Assembly: GCA_020632955.1 (NCBI GenBank)
Contig: JACKEO010000018.1
Span: 1 to 64,000 of the forward strand
Source: Alphaproteobacteria bacterium
Lineage (GTDB): Bacteria; Myxococcota_A; UBA796; GCA-2862545
Reading direction: 5' to 3'
Length of the DNA: 64,000 nucleotides
The notes beneath the pieces were generated by a model, which was not told the DNA's origin, searched no databases, and saw only the letters and a list, made by a program, of their open reading frames with translations. The position numbers and the translations under genes are program-made. Shown one piece after another: positions 29,492 through 39,039 of this stretch. How positions within the stretch are numbered: the stretch's first letter is position 1; every line of letters begins with the position of its first letter.

Positions 29492-30082
29492 TCACGGCAG
29501 CGTGGCGACCCCGGTGCGGATCATCGACACCGCGATGGCCGCGAGGAAGAGCGACATCACCTTGCCGAAGGCGCGTGTGGCGGAGGGACCGACGGCAGCC
29601 AGCACGCGCGGTGCGCCCTCGAGGAGGGCGGCGTTGACGGCCGTCACCACCGTCAGGGCCATCAGCGTGGTGAGGCTCCCCGCGCTGTCGGCGGTCACGA
29701 GCACGGCGGTCATCCCGGCGGGGCCCACGAGGATCGGGATGCCGAGCGGCACGATGCCCACCTCGTCGTCCGGGGCCGCGGCGGGCTCCTTGCGCTGGGC
29801 CGTGCTGAACAGCAGGTCGTGGACGGCGAAGACGAGGAGGACGAGACCGCCTGCGATCCGCAGGTCCACCACCGTGATCGCGAGCAGTCCGAAGATCCAC
29901 CGACCCGCCACCGCCAGCACCGCGGCCAGCGCGGTGCCGACGGCGAGGGCACGACGGGAGGCGGCGCGCCGAGGGCCCGGGGGCAGCTCGCCGAGCATCG
30001 CCACCACCAGCGGCAGCACGGCCAGCACGTTCATCGTCGCGAAGAGCGCCACGAAGGTGCGCAGCAGCAGGTCCAGGTCCAT
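29492..30082 (-). CDS. MarC family integral membrane protein
   Basis: A 196-residue inner-membrane protein with about six helices. It has the MarC/UPF0056 layout: helix 1 with MNVLAVLPLVV, the loop AxxLVVFA-like LAITVVDLRIAGGLVLLVFAV region, and the highly conserved VPLGIPILVGPAGMTAVLV (family consensus PLAxPLxxGPGxI). The molecular function of MarC proteins is unsettled; the E. coli protein is not needed for multidrug resistance despite its name. It is monocistronic, divergent from the HemG-like gene, and downstream of the ectoine promoter region on the same strand but with its own upstream gap. Confidence 0.88.
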   Translation of the reverse strand: MDLDLLLRTFVALFATMNVLAVLPLVVAMLGELPPGPRRAASRRALAVGTALAAVLAVAGRWIFGLLAITVVDLRIAGGLVLLVFAVHDLLFSTAQRKEPAAAPDDEVGIVPLGIPILVGPAGMTAVLVTADSAGSLTTLMALTVVTAVNAALLEGAPRVLAAVGPSATRAFGKVMSLFLAAIAVSMIRTGVATLP

Positions 30083-30172
30083 CGGGGCTCCGGGGCGGGG
30101 GAGGGGGGTAACGGACCGCGCCGTCCCACCCGGTGATCGCAGGCGCTAGGATGGCGTCTGCCCGGAGCCTGC

Positions 30173-30688
30173 GTGCGCGTCCTCGTCGCCTTCGCCAGCC
30201 AGCACGGACACACCCGGGCGGTCGCCCAGCGCCTCGCGGGCGTGTGGCGGCAGGGCGGCCACGAGGTGCAGCTGCTCGACCTCACCGGGCAACCGGACGC
30301 GCCGCTCGCCGACGCGGACCTCACCGTGGTCGCGTCGGCGGTCTACTCGAACCAGGCCCACGACGACGTGATCAAGTGGCTCCGCACCCACACCGAGGCG
30401 CTCGCGGAGCGGCGCACGGCGCTGGTCTCCATCAGCCTGGCCGCGGCCATCGAGGGGGACGAGGGCGAGGCGATGTGCCTCGACTACGTCGCCGAGCTCT
30501 CCGACGTCACGGGCTTCGAGCCCGGGCAGGTGGCGATGGTGGCTGGCGCCCTGGCGGAGTCCCGGTACGATCCCGCCACGCGGGCGCTGCTGAAGGTGGC
30601 CACCTGGCGACGGCCGCTCGGCCTCACGGGCGACGTGGTGCTCACCGACTGGGACGCGCTGGAGGCGACGGCCGCACGCTGGGTGTGA
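30173..30688 (+). CDS. HemG-like flavodoxin (protoporphyrinogen oxidase type)
   Basis: Flavodoxin-fold protein of 171 residues. The FMN phosphate-binding loop is FASQHGHTRAVAQRL, the second loop is ASAVYSNQAHDDVIKWL, and the third region VAMVAGAL matches HemG. The C-terminus LTDWDALEATAARW matches the end of E. coli HemG (181 residues), a menaquinone-linked enzyme that oxidises protoporphyrinogen IX to protoporphyrin IX in heme synthesis. The long insert loop typical of HemG appears short, so another quinone-linked role is possible. The start is GTG with GGAG upstream. No other heme genes are nearby. Confidence 0.75.
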   Translation: MRVLVAFASQHGHTRAVAQRLAGVWRQGGHEVQLLDLTGQPDAPLADADLTVVASAVYSNQAHDDVIKWLRTHTEALAERRTALVSISLAAAIEGDEGEAMCLDYVAELSDVTGFEPGQVAMVAGALAESRYDPATRALLKVATWRRPLGLTGDVVLTDWDALEATAARWV

Positions 30689-30752
30689 GCCGCGGTCCGT
30701 CGCCATCCCGGCTCGGATGCGCCGGCACGTTCCGCACCCCTGAGAAACGGGA

Positions 30753-30778
30753 GCCCGGGCGCCTTGCGGTGCCCGGGC
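30753..30778. terminator. Strong hairpin between convergent genes
   Basis: An 8-bp GC stem (GCCCGGGC twice, itself palindromic) extends by three further pairs (GCC with GGT) around a TTGC tetraloop. It lies in the 245-bp region between the HemG-like gene and the convergent crotonase gene. No T-run follows, so it is a candidate rather than a canonical terminator. The rest of this gap (30779-30933) is AT-richer than its surroundings and holds no recognisable gene. Confidence 0.6.
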
Positions 30779-30933
30779 CGGTGGAATGCAAACGAGAATG
30801 GTTCGGAGTCTCCCGCCCGACGCGCCCCGTCACGTGTCGACCGCGATGACATGGCTACAATTGCCGGGAATTCCGCGTTCGTCCACCGTGTCCACTATTC
30901 AAGACACGAAATTCGAACATCACGAGACAGGCG

Positions 30934-31737
30934 CTATCGACCCCGGAACTCCGGAGTGCTGCGGTGCAACAGGGCATCTACGCCGGCGTCGGCGTCTTCG
31001 GTACGCTGTGCGATGCCCTGATAGGTTGCAGCGAGCTCGAGCGCGGCCTCGATCGGGAGGTCCCAGGAACGCAGCAGGGCCTGCTTCGTGAGACGCACGG
31101 CCACGGGGGCGTTGCGGGCGATCCGGGTGGCGAACGCGCCGGCCGCGTCCAGCAGGCTCGCTGGATCCACCACCTCGTGCACGAGGCCCAGCGCGAGCGC
31201 CTCCTGCGCGTCGATCACGTCCCCCGTGAGCGCGAGCCGAGTGGCGTGGGGCAGGCCCACCACCCGCGCGAGGAAGGCGGCGCCGCCGTCGCCGGGCACG
31301 AGCCCCAGCGTGACGAAGGTGGATCCGAAGCGCGCCGTGGAGGCGGCCACGCGCAGGTCGCACATGCAGGCCAGATCCAGCCCTGCACCGATGGCCGGCC
31401 CGTTGATCGCGGCGACGATCGGCTTGTCGAAGGCCATCAGCCGCCGGGGCACGCGCTGGATGTGTCGTGCATAGGCGGTGCGGAGGCGCACGCTGTCGCC
31501 GCCGAACATGCCCTCGTGGTCGCGCATGGCCTTGAGGTCGCCGCCGGCGCTGAAGGCCCTGCCGGCGCCGGTGAGCACCACCACGCGGACGTCGTCGTCG
31601 TCCTCGGCCGCGTCGAGGGCCGCGCAGAGACTGTCGATCATCGCGTCGCTGTAGGCGTTGCGGGCGTCGGGGCGGTCGAGGGTGATCACCCGGGTGTGGG
31701 GTGCGGTGGGGTGGGGTCGGACGGACAGGTCGATCAC
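30934..31737 (-). CDS. Enoyl-CoA hydratase/isomerase (crotonase family)
   Basis: Cytoplasmic 267-residue crotonase-fold enzyme acting on acyl-CoA. It has TLDRPDARNAYSDAM at the start, the first oxyanion-hole loop FSAGGDLKAM, the second oxyanion region INGPAIGAGLDLACMCDLRVA, and ARFGSTFVTLGLVPGDGGAAFL. The second catalytic Glu of true hydratases falls at VTLGLVPGDGG, where Pro-Gly-Asp replaces the usual Glu-Gly-Gly pattern; the first site is also not Glu, so it may be an isomerase-type or other crotonase rather than a bona fide hydratase. The start is GTG. It is divergent from bioA by about 80 bp. Confidence 0.88.
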   Translation of the reverse strand: MIDLSVRPHPTAPHTRVITLDRPDARNAYSDAMIDSLCAALDAAEDDDDVRVVVLTGAGRAFSAGGDLKAMRDHEGMFGGDSVRLRTAYARHIQRVPRRLMAFDKPIVAAINGPAIGAGLDLACMCDLRVAASTARFGSTFVTLGLVPGDGGAAFLARVVGLPHATRLALTGDVIDAQEALALGLVHEVVDPASLLDAAGAFATRIARNAPVAVRLTKQALLRSWDLPIEAALELAATYQGIAQRTEDADAGVDALLHRSTPEFRGR

Positions 31738-31817
31738 GGGGCGCTCCCGGTGGGCTGGCGTCCGATAGCCGGACCCGCGGCCGGTGCCTCGCGATAGGCC
31801 GAGCCGCCGGAGGACGG

Positions 31818-33051
<1,234 letters not shown>

Positions 33052-33077
<26 letters not shown>

Positions 33078-33810
33078 TGATCGGGCTGCCACGGGTCACG
33101 ATGATCGTGTGCTCGTACTGCGCGGAGTAGGAGCCGCGACGGTTGAGCAGCGTCCAGCCGTCGCCGCCCTCGCGCACCATGGACTTGCCGGTGGTGAGGA
33201 AGGGCTCCACCGTGATCACCATGCCCTCGGAGAAGCGGCGGTGGTCGCGCGGGTCCTCGAAGCCGGGGATGAAGCTGGGCTCCTCGTGGAGGCGACGGCC
33301 CACCCCATGGCTGCCGAGGTTGCGGATCACCGAGAAGCCGGACTCCCGCGCCACGCGCTCCACCGTGCGCCCGATCACGCGCAGCTCCCGGCCGGCGCGC
33401 ACCTGGAGGATGGCCTCGTCGCGGGCGCGCATGGCCGCCTCGCACAGGCGCTGCTGCAGCTCGTCGGGGGCCTGGCCGAGCACGAAGCTGCCGCCGGTGT
33501 CGCCCACGTAGCCGTCGAGCTCGGCGCTCACGTCGATGTTCACGAGGTCACCGCGGCAGAGCACGCGCTTGCCCGGCACGCCGTGGGCCACCTCCTCGTT
33601 CACCGAGATGCAGGTGGCGCCGGGGAAGTCGTAGGTCTTGATCGGGGCGCTCTGGGCGCCGTGCCGCTCGAGGAAGGCCCGCCCGAGGGCGTCGAGCTCG
33701 GCGGTGGCCATGCCCGGCTCGGCCACGCGCTGCATGTAGACCAGGCAGTTGGCGACCACCCGTCCGGCGGCTTGCAGCCCGACGACGTCGGTGTCGGTGT
33801 CGACCGTCAT
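33052..33810 (-). CDS. map: Methionine aminopeptidase type I
   Basis: Cytoplasmic metallopeptidase of 252 residues that removes the initiator Met from nascent proteins. All five metal ligands are visible in order: two Asp (NIDVSAELDGYVGDTGG), His (GSHGVGRRLHEEP), Glu (VITVEPFLTTG) and Glu (QYEHTIIVT). The substrate-site region CISVNEEVAHGVPG is standard for type Ia enzymes. The ATG is chosen because longer in-frame alternatives run into non-conserved Arg/Pro-rich sequence. Confidence 0.95.
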
Positions 33811-33929
33811 GGAGGCACTCCCGGGGCGCCGCGACCGGGGAGGTGCAGCGAGGCCGGGGTAGCGTGGCGGCGCGGCCCTCGGCCACTCCGATCGGCGCGT
33901 CTGTGGCGGGCTTCTCGCCCTGCCCCGGG

Positions 33930-34595
33930 TCAGGCGTCGGGCTGGAGCGTGAGCGTGCCCCGCCCGAGGGCGCGCAGCGTGGCCACGGGTCCGTCCGGCT
34001 GGGAGGCGCACCAGGCCATGAAGGCGCGCAGCGTGGTGTCGGGGTGGACCAGCTCCACCCCTCCCGGCCCCTCCTCCAGCCAGGCCTCCACCATCGCCAG
34101 CAGGCGGGCGTGGTAGCCCTCGTAGACGCAGAGGTCCTGCAGCAGCGTGGCCTGCGGGTGGCGGCCGTCGAGCACGGCCACCAGCGCGTCGCGCAGGGCC
34201 TCGAGCGCGCCGTCCTCCACGTGGAGCAACGTGAGGTCGTACAGGGCGTTGTCGCCGGGGTGGTAGGCGCCGAGCAGGTGACGCATCACGTGCGGGGTGC
34301 TGCTGCCCAGCCCCACCTGGTCGAGCGGGTTCACGGAGCGCGTGCGCAGCAGCGCCACGAGGCGGGGCAGCCTGTGCTGGAGGCGTCGGGCGCCCGGGGT
34401 GTCGCGCACGGGCGCGCCGTCCGACAGCCCGATGGTCTCGGGGCGTCGGAGCACCCGGGTCCACATGTAGAGCACGCCGAGCCACACCTGCCACAGGGAG
34501 GGGGCCTGCTCGACGAGGCCCTGGGCCTCGAGGGCGGCGAGGCGCCGCTCGATGCGACGGGGACCCCAGAGGAGGACGTACCAGGCGGGGTTCAC
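33930..34595 (-). CDS. Hypothetical protein, 221 residues
   Basis: I do not recognise a family. The protein is mostly helical, with Trp-rich N-terminal segments (NPAWYVLLWGPRRIE and LWQVWLGVLYMWTRVL) that look peripheral or membrane-embedded, a loop with SVNPLDQVGLGSSTPHVMRHLLGAYHPGDNALYDLTLL, and a C-terminal domain ending in PDA. There is no signal peptide. GTG with GAGG just upstream is the start. It lies 22 bp after the alanine-racemase-like gene on the same strand, so the two are probably co-transcribed. The many His and Asp residues in the middle could bind metal; this is only a suggestion. Confidence 0.7.
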   Translation of the reverse strand: MNPAWYVLLWGPRRIERRLAALEAQGLVEQAPSLWQVWLGVLYMWTRVLRRPETIGLSDGAPVRDTPGARRLQHRLPRLVALLRTRSVNPLDQVGLGSSTPHVMRHLLGAYHPGDNALYDLTLLHVEDGALEALRDALVAVLDGRHPQATLLQDLCVYEGYHARLLAMVEAWLEEGPGGVELVHPDTTLRAFMAWCASQPDGPVATLRALGRGTLTLQPDA

Positions 34596-34617
34596 GGGAC
34601 CTCCAGCCAGCGGGGGG

Positions 34618-35820
34618 TCAGAAGAAGCAGCGGCCGAGGCCGCGCGCGGTGGGCACCTGCTCCACGATGCGGTCGCCGCGTACCAGCAGGTAGCTCGCGA
34701 AGCGCTCCGCCAGCTCGCCCGCCTTGGCGTGGCGGCAGATCACGGGGTCGCCGAGCGCGGGCACGGGACCGTCGCCCACGCGGAAGGGGGTCTGCACCTC
34801 GCCCCAGCCCTCGAGGTCGACCGGCACGAGGTGGCCGGGGCTGAGCACCTGCGGCATGCGGTCGGGACCCGCCGAGCCGCTCGCGATGTAGCCGCCGCCG
34901 GCGCACGTGACGTGGTCGGCATCGGACTGCCGCACCACCGCCAGCGCGAAGACCAGCGCCGGCTGCCAGGGCAGGCCGCGGTAGCCGTCGAAGAGGTGCG
35001 AGGCGACGAAGCCGGAGCCCGCCGTGACCTCCGTGACCGAGGGATCGCGGCTGGTGGACGCCACGCTGCCCGAGCCGCCGCCGTTCACCAGGCCCACGTG
35101 GAAGCCCTCGGAGCGCAGGGCGGCCACCACCTGCTGGCGACGACGGGCCACGAGCGGGATGCTCCGACGCTTCACGAGCTGCTTGACCATGCCGGTGGCG
35201 CGGCCGGCGAGTCCGGGTCCGGCCACGTCGGGCAGGCCCGCCACCTGGGCCTCGTAGGCCAGGACGGCGTTCACCTCGACGCCCGGGAGCGCCCGGCAGG
35301 CCTGCGCGACGGCCACCGCGTCGGCGGCGGAGCGGAGCGGGGAGCGGCGCACCCCCAGGTGGACCCCGGGCAGGGGTCGCCAGGAGGCGTCGATGTCGAG
35401 GCACAGGCCGATCGTGACGCCGGCGCCCTGTGCGGCGGCCGACAGCAGGCGGGCCTGGGCCACGTCGTCCACGGCGGCCCACACCTGCGCCCGCGTGGCG
35501 GCCCGGGCCAGCGCGGCGGCCTCGTCGGCGCGCGCGATCGGGTAGGCGAGCAGCAGATCGTCGAAGCCCTGTTCGGCGAGCCAGGCCGTCTCGTGGGCGC
35601 TGAAGGTCATCAGGCCGCGCAGGCGTCGCGGCTCGGCGTCCAGCAGGTAGCGGAGCACCGCGGGCACGCGGATCGACTTGGAGGCCACGCGCAGGGTGAG
35701 CCCGTCGCCGAGCGCGCCCGTGAGCACGCCCAGGTTGTGGTCGAGGGCGTCGAGATCCAGCACGGCCGCCGGGAGCGGCACGTCCGCGAGCAGCCGCTTC
35801 CAGTCCTCCCAGGTCCGCAC
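34618..35820 (-). CDS. Alanine racemase N-domain protein (amino acid deaminase/aldolase, DSD1/D-threonine aldolase-like)
   Basis: Fold-type III PLP enzyme of 400 residues. AAVLDLDALDHNL and the PLP Lys in LRVASKSIRVP open the TIM barrel. NGGGSGSVAS and VTAGSGFVASHLFDGY match the phosphate-binding part, and the C-terminal GDPVICRHAKAGELAERF gives Cys and His for the metal seen in D-serine dehydratase and D-threonine aldolase. The family acts on D-amino or 3-hydroxy-amino acids. The start is GTG at 35820 because GGGAGG lies 4 bases upstream; a GTG four codons earlier is possible. It is co-oriented with the hypothetical gene downstream. Confidence 0.85.
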   Translation of the reverse strand: MRTWEDWKRLLADVPLPAAVLDLDALDHNLGVLTGALGDGLTLRVASKSIRVPAVLRYLLDAEPRRLRGLMTFSAHETAWLAEQGFDDLLLAYPIARADEAAALARAATRAQVWAAVDDVAQARLLSAAAQGAGVTIGLCLDIDASWRPLPGVHLGVRRSPLRSAADAVAVAQACRALPGVEVNAVLAYEAQVAGLPDVAGPGLAGRATGMVKQLVKRRSIPLVARRRQQVVAALRSEGFHVGLVNGGGSGSVASTSRDPSVTEVTAGSGFVASHLFDGYRGLPWQPALVFALAVVRQSDADHVTCAGGGYIASGSAGPDRMPQVLSPGHLVPVDLEGWGEVQTPFRVGDGPVPALGDPVICRHAKAGELAERFASYLLVRGDRIVEQVPTARGLGRCFF

Positions 35821-35898
35821 GCGCCCTCCCACAGGGCCCCGAGCATAGCCCCGGGCGGTCGTGGGGGCTGCGTGCTACCCGGCCGCCTCGGAGGTGCC

Positions 35899-36600
35899 GT
35901 GTCCGACACGGACGATCTGCAGCGACGCGGCGCGCTCGGCGTGCTCGTGCTCGCCGTCCCGGTGGTGAGCATCCTCGCCGTGGGCGGCGCCTGGCTGCTG
36001 CTGCTGGGCTTCGGTGCCGCCGGACGACCGGCCGACGGGCCCCTGGTGCGCATCGCCTTCGAGGGCTGCGCCGAGGCCGAGCCGGTGGTGCGCGCGCGGG
36101 TGGACTGGATGGGCCTGCCCGAGGTGGAGAGCACGCCGATCCCCGGGGGCTTCGCGCTGATGGCGCGCCTGCCCTCCGACCCCGCCACGCGCGCCCGGGT
36201 CCCGGCCACGCTGGCGCGCACCGGCAGCTTCGTGGTGCGGGAGGGCGCCGAGGGCGAGGTGGTGGCCACCGAGGCCGACCTGCTCGACGCCACCGTGGTG
36301 CTCGGCTTCCTCGACGCACCCAAGCCCCAGGTCCAGCTCACCGAGGCCGCGTCCAAGCGGCTGGCCGAGGTGCAGATGGCCGATCCGGAGGGCTTCCTGA
36401 CGATCCTCGTGGACGGCAGGGAGGTGCGCCGGCTCGAGAACATGCCTGCCGTGGGCACGGGCGTGCTCATGCTCGACCCGGGGCAGCTGGCCGATCGCGA
36501 GCTGGTCGACTTCGCCGCCGAGACGGCCCTGGTGCTGGCCCACGGCCCGCTGCCCTGCCCGCTGGCCGTGGCCGACGTGGCGGAGGTCGCCCGGCCGTGA
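35899..36600 (+). CDS. Single-pass protein with a stand-alone SecD periplasmic (P1) head domain
   Basis: A 233-residue inner-membrane protein with a short cytoplasmic N-terminus, one hydrophobic helix (about 13-36) and a periplasmic domain. That domain reads like the SecD P1 region: VVRARVDWMGLPEVES (SecD: RVdalGvsEp), FALMARLPSDPATRARVPATLARTGSFVVRE, VQLTEAASKRLAEV, FLTILVDGREV (SecD: laivlDg.v), and VDFAAETALVLAHGPLPCPL (SecD: LA..L..GaLPvPl). The five other SecD helices are absent. The start is GTG with GAGG. The next gene, a lipoprotein, overlaps by four bases. It may interact with translocated proteins or be a relic; neither is known. Confidence 0.65.
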   Translation: MSDTDDLQRRGALGVLVLAVPVVSILAVGGAWLLLLGFGAAGRPADGPLVRIAFEGCAEAEPVVRARVDWMGLPEVESTPIPGGFALMARLPSDPATRARVPATLARTGSFVVREGAEGEVVATEADLLDATVVLGFLDAPKPQVQLTEAASKRLAEVQMADPEGFLTILVDGREVRRLENMPAVGTGVLMLDPGQLADRELVDFAAETALVLAHGPLPCPLAVADVAEVARP

Positions 36601-37034
36601 GGGGGGTGGTGCTCGGCCTGCTGCTCGGGGCCTGCGGTCGGGGCGAGCCCTGCGACCCCGTGCGTCTCGTCCGTCAGGCTGCGCCCGCCGACGCCACCGA
36701 CTGCGGCGTGGGCACCACCGACGACGCCACCATCCACGCCTGCCTCGTCGCGGCCTTCCGCGCGGGCGAGCCCTTCCGGGGCGTGCTGTCCGAGCAGGTG
36801 GGCGTGGGCCTGCTCGCCCGTGGGTGGCTCGGCCGCGCCGACGGCACGGTGGAGGTCTTCCTCGGGGACTTCGACACCTGCACCGACGAGGCCTGCTTCG
36901 GCCTGGTGGAGCGCGTGGCCTGTCCCGGGCCGGCCGTCACCGAGGTGGGGGGACGGGAGCAGCTCACCTGCACCTGGGACGAGCCGCCGTGCGGAGAGGT
37001 GGTCTGCGGCGATCCGGCGGCGGGCTGCGGCTGA
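36597..37034 (+). CDS. Small cysteine-rich lipoprotein
   Basis: Predicted lipoprotein of 145 residues. The signal peptide VVLGLLLGAC has a short lipobox (LGAC, Cys about 13). The mature part has about a dozen Cys residues (EPCDP, TDCGV, HACLV, DTCTDEACF, VACPG, LTCTW, PPCGEVVCG, GCG), suggesting a disulfide-stabilised periplasmic or surface domain. The GTG start overlaps the SecD-head gene stop (GTGA), so the two are translated together. I do not recognise a family. Confidence 0.75.
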   Translation: MRGVVLGLLLGACGRGEPCDPVRLVRQAAPADATDCGVGTTDDATIHACLVAAFRAGEPFRGVLSEQVGVGLLARGWLGRADGTVEVFLGDFDTCTDEACFGLVERVACPGPAVTEVGGREQLTCTWDEPPCGEVVCGDPAAGCG

Positions 37035-37059
37035 CCCGCTGCCCCCACGGGGTCAGCTG
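37028..37059. terminator. Hairpin containing both stop codons of a convergent gene pair
   Basis: GCTGACCC (37030-37037) and GGGTCAGC (37050-37057) form a perfect 8-bp stem, extendable by two pairs including one wobble, with a 12-base loop. The TGA stop of the plus-strand lipoprotein lies in the left arm and the TGA stop of the minus-strand lipid kinase in the right arm. No T-run is present. Confidence 0.55.
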
Positions 37060-38030
37060 GGGCCGAGGCGGTTGCGCGGCGGCCGGGCGTTCGGCGGGAG
37101 CACGAAGGTGATGGCGGGGCCCAGGCCGATCTGCAGCTCGGTGCCGGCCTGCTCCAGCTCTCCGTCGAGGTTGTAGAGGATGGGCTCGGGAGAGCGCAGC
37201 CGCACCTCGCGACCCAGCGCGTGGAAGGCGAGGCTGTGGCGCACCTTGCGGCCGAAGCGGAAGGGCAGCAGGTCGGAGGCGAAGCTCACGGGGCTGCTCG
37301 CCGAGGCGAAGAAGCCGAGGGTGTTCGGGTTGTCGAGCAGCCCGGCGAAGGGGCGGAAGCGCAGGCCGAGGTCGTCGGAGGTGGCCACCGCGACGAGCAG
37401 CCACTCCTTGAGGGGGAGCAGCCGACCGTCCACGTGCACGTCCATGCGCGTCTTGCGGAAGAAGGCCTCGGCGTCGGCGCCGCCGCGGATCGCGTCCCAC
37501 ACGCGGTCGGCCAGCACGGTGGCGGCCTTGCGCGGGCCGGTGTCGCCGCCCGCCTCGTAGGCCTGGATGTAGCGGGGGATGATGCCCGCCCCGAAGAGGA
37601 AGCCGTGCCGCTTCGCGCCCACCTTCAGGGTCCACCTGCGGGTGCGGTGGGTGGCGCCGCCGGCCACCACGGCGGCGAGCTGCTCGGCGGGGAGGCCCCG
37701 GTTGCCGAGGCTCTTGCTGATGGTGTTCATCGAGCCCCCGTGCAGGGGCAGGATGTCGGGCAGCCGGTCGTGCTCCCACACGTCCAGGAGGGCGTCGACC
37801 ACGCGCGACAACGTGCCGTCCCCGCCGGCCACGCCCAGGAAGCGGGGGCGCTCCTTGCCGATCTCGGGGTCCTCCGCCATGAGCTCGCGGAGCTCCTCGC
37901 GCAGGGCCTCGTCCCCCGTGGGCGTGACCAGGAGCCCCTTGCCGCTCGTGATCGAGTAGAGCGCGTCGAGCGTGCTCCGATCGGTGGCGAAGAGCCGCGC
38001 CTTGGGGTTCGCGATCACGGCGAAGGTCAT
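37053..38030 (-). CDS. Diacylglycerol kinase-like lipid kinase
   Basis: Cytoplasmic or membrane-peripheral kinase of 325 residues in the DagK/YegS family. It shows ANPKA at the N-terminus, the nucleotide-binding GVAGGDGTLSRVVDAL, the loop PLHGGSMNTISKSLG (family GTxNdfar variant) and the C-terminal YNLDGE. These enzymes phosphorylate diacylglycerol or related lipids. Its ATG overlaps the stop of the preceding gene by four bases. Confidence 0.87.
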   Translation of the reverse strand: MTFAVIANPKARLFATDRSTLDALYSITSGKGLLVTPTGDEALREELRELMAEDPEIGKERPRFLGVAGGDGTLSRVVDALLDVWEHDRLPDILPLHGGSMNTISKSLGNRGLPAEQLAAVVAGGATHRTRRWTLKVGAKRHGFLFGAGIIPRYIQAYEAGGDTGPRKAATVLADRVWDAIRGGADAEAFFRKTRMDVHVDGRLLPLKEWLLVAVATSDDLGLRFRPFAGLLDNPNTLGFFASASSPVSFASDLLPFRFGRKVRHSLAFHALGREVRLRSPEPILYNLDGELEQAGTELQIGLGPAITFVLPPNARPPRNRLGPS

Positions 38031-38989
38031 GGACGGGCCAGCTCCGCGCCCCGACCGAAGAGGCCGAAGGCGCCGCCAGTGTGCCAGAACAGCCAGCGTC
38101 CACGCCATCGTCCCGCGCGCGCTTCGGTGCGCAGGGCGTGCAGGGCCTTGGCCGTGTAGACGGGATCCAGCAGCAGCCCCTCGGTGCGCGCGGCCAGCTG
38201 GAGGGTGTCCCACACCTCGGGACCCGCCAGGCCGTAGCCAGCGCCCTGGTAGCCCTCGACGACCGACCAGGCACGACCCTCCTCCCCGAGCGGGGGCGTG
38301 CCGGGGGCGATCGCGTCGATCTCCGCCGAGATGGTGCGGACGCGGGCCGCGAAGGTCGCCCGGTCGTCGCAGACCGCCACCCCGTGCACCGGCGCGTCCA
38401 GTCCACCGCGGGCGAGCCCGGCCAGGGTGCCGCCCGAGCCCACGGCGCACACGATGCCGTCGAAGGCCGGGGCCTCCTGGTGCGCGAGCTCGGCGGCCGC
38501 GCGCACGTAGCCGAGGCTGCCGAGGCCGCAGCTGCCGCCCTCCGGGATCACGCAGGGCGTGCGTCCCTCGGCGCGCAGCTCCTCCGCCCACGCCTGGAGC
38601 ATTGCGTCGCGCTGCCGGTACCCCTCCGTCGTGCAGGTGCGCAGCGTGGCGCCGAGCAGGTGGTCGAGGAGGAGGTTGCTGTCGGCCACGTCGGGGATCG
38701 CGCCGCGCAGGAGCAGGAAGGGCTCCAGCCCGAGCTGTCGGCAGGCCACGGCCGTGGCGCGCGCGTGGTTGGACTGCAGGCCCCCGGTGGTGAGCACGCA
38801 GTCGCAGCCGCGATCCACCGCGTCGGCCAGCAGGAAGTCCAGCTTGCGGACCTTGTTGCCCGACAGGCCCAGGCCCGTGAGATCGTCCCGCTTGACCCAC
38901 ACCTCCACGCCGAGGGCGTCCGACAGGCGCGGCGCGGGCAGGACGGGGGTCGGCAGGCGGGCGAGCGCCAGCGCGCGGGGCAGTGTCAC
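38027..38989 (-). CDS. D-cysteine desulfhydrase/ACC deaminase-family PLP enzyme
   Basis: Fold-type II PLP enzyme of 320 residues. LPTPVLPAPRLSDALGVEVWVKRDDLTGLGLSGNKVRKLDFLLADA carries the PLP Lys in SGNKVRKL, followed by TTGGLQSNHARATA, VIPEGGSCGLGSLGY and VGSGGTLAGLARG, all typical of the DcyD/ACCD family. True ACC deaminases need specific Glu/Leu residues that I cannot confirm, so D-cysteine desulfhydrase is the likelier activity. GTG at 38989 is preferred (AGGAG six bases upstream) over a GTG two codons earlier. Confidence 0.86.
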   Translation of the reverse strand: MTLPRALALARLPTPVLPAPRLSDALGVEVWVKRDDLTGLGLSGNKVRKLDFLLADAVDRGCDCVLTTGGLQSNHARATAVACRQLGLEPFLLLRGAIPDVADSNLLLDHLLGATLRTCTTEGYRQRDAMLQAWAEELRAEGRTPCVIPEGGSCGLGSLGYVRAAAELAHQEAPAFDGIVCAVGSGGTLAGLARGGLDAPVHGVAVCDDRATFAARVRTISAEIDAIAPGTPPLGEEGRAWSVVEGYQGAGYGLAGPEVWDTLQLAARTEGLLLDPVYTAKALHALRTEARAGRWRGRWLFWHTGGAFGLFGRGAELARP

Positions 38990-39039
38990 CCACACCTCCT
39001 CGGAACGCGGGTGATAGCCTGCCGCGCGGTCGAGGTGCG

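Noticed and set aside
30845..31021. Short plus-strand frame starting MATIAGNS in the AT-richer gap between convergent genes
   Set aside because: No ribosome-binding site and no recognisable composition, and it runs antisense into the crotonase gene's 3' end.
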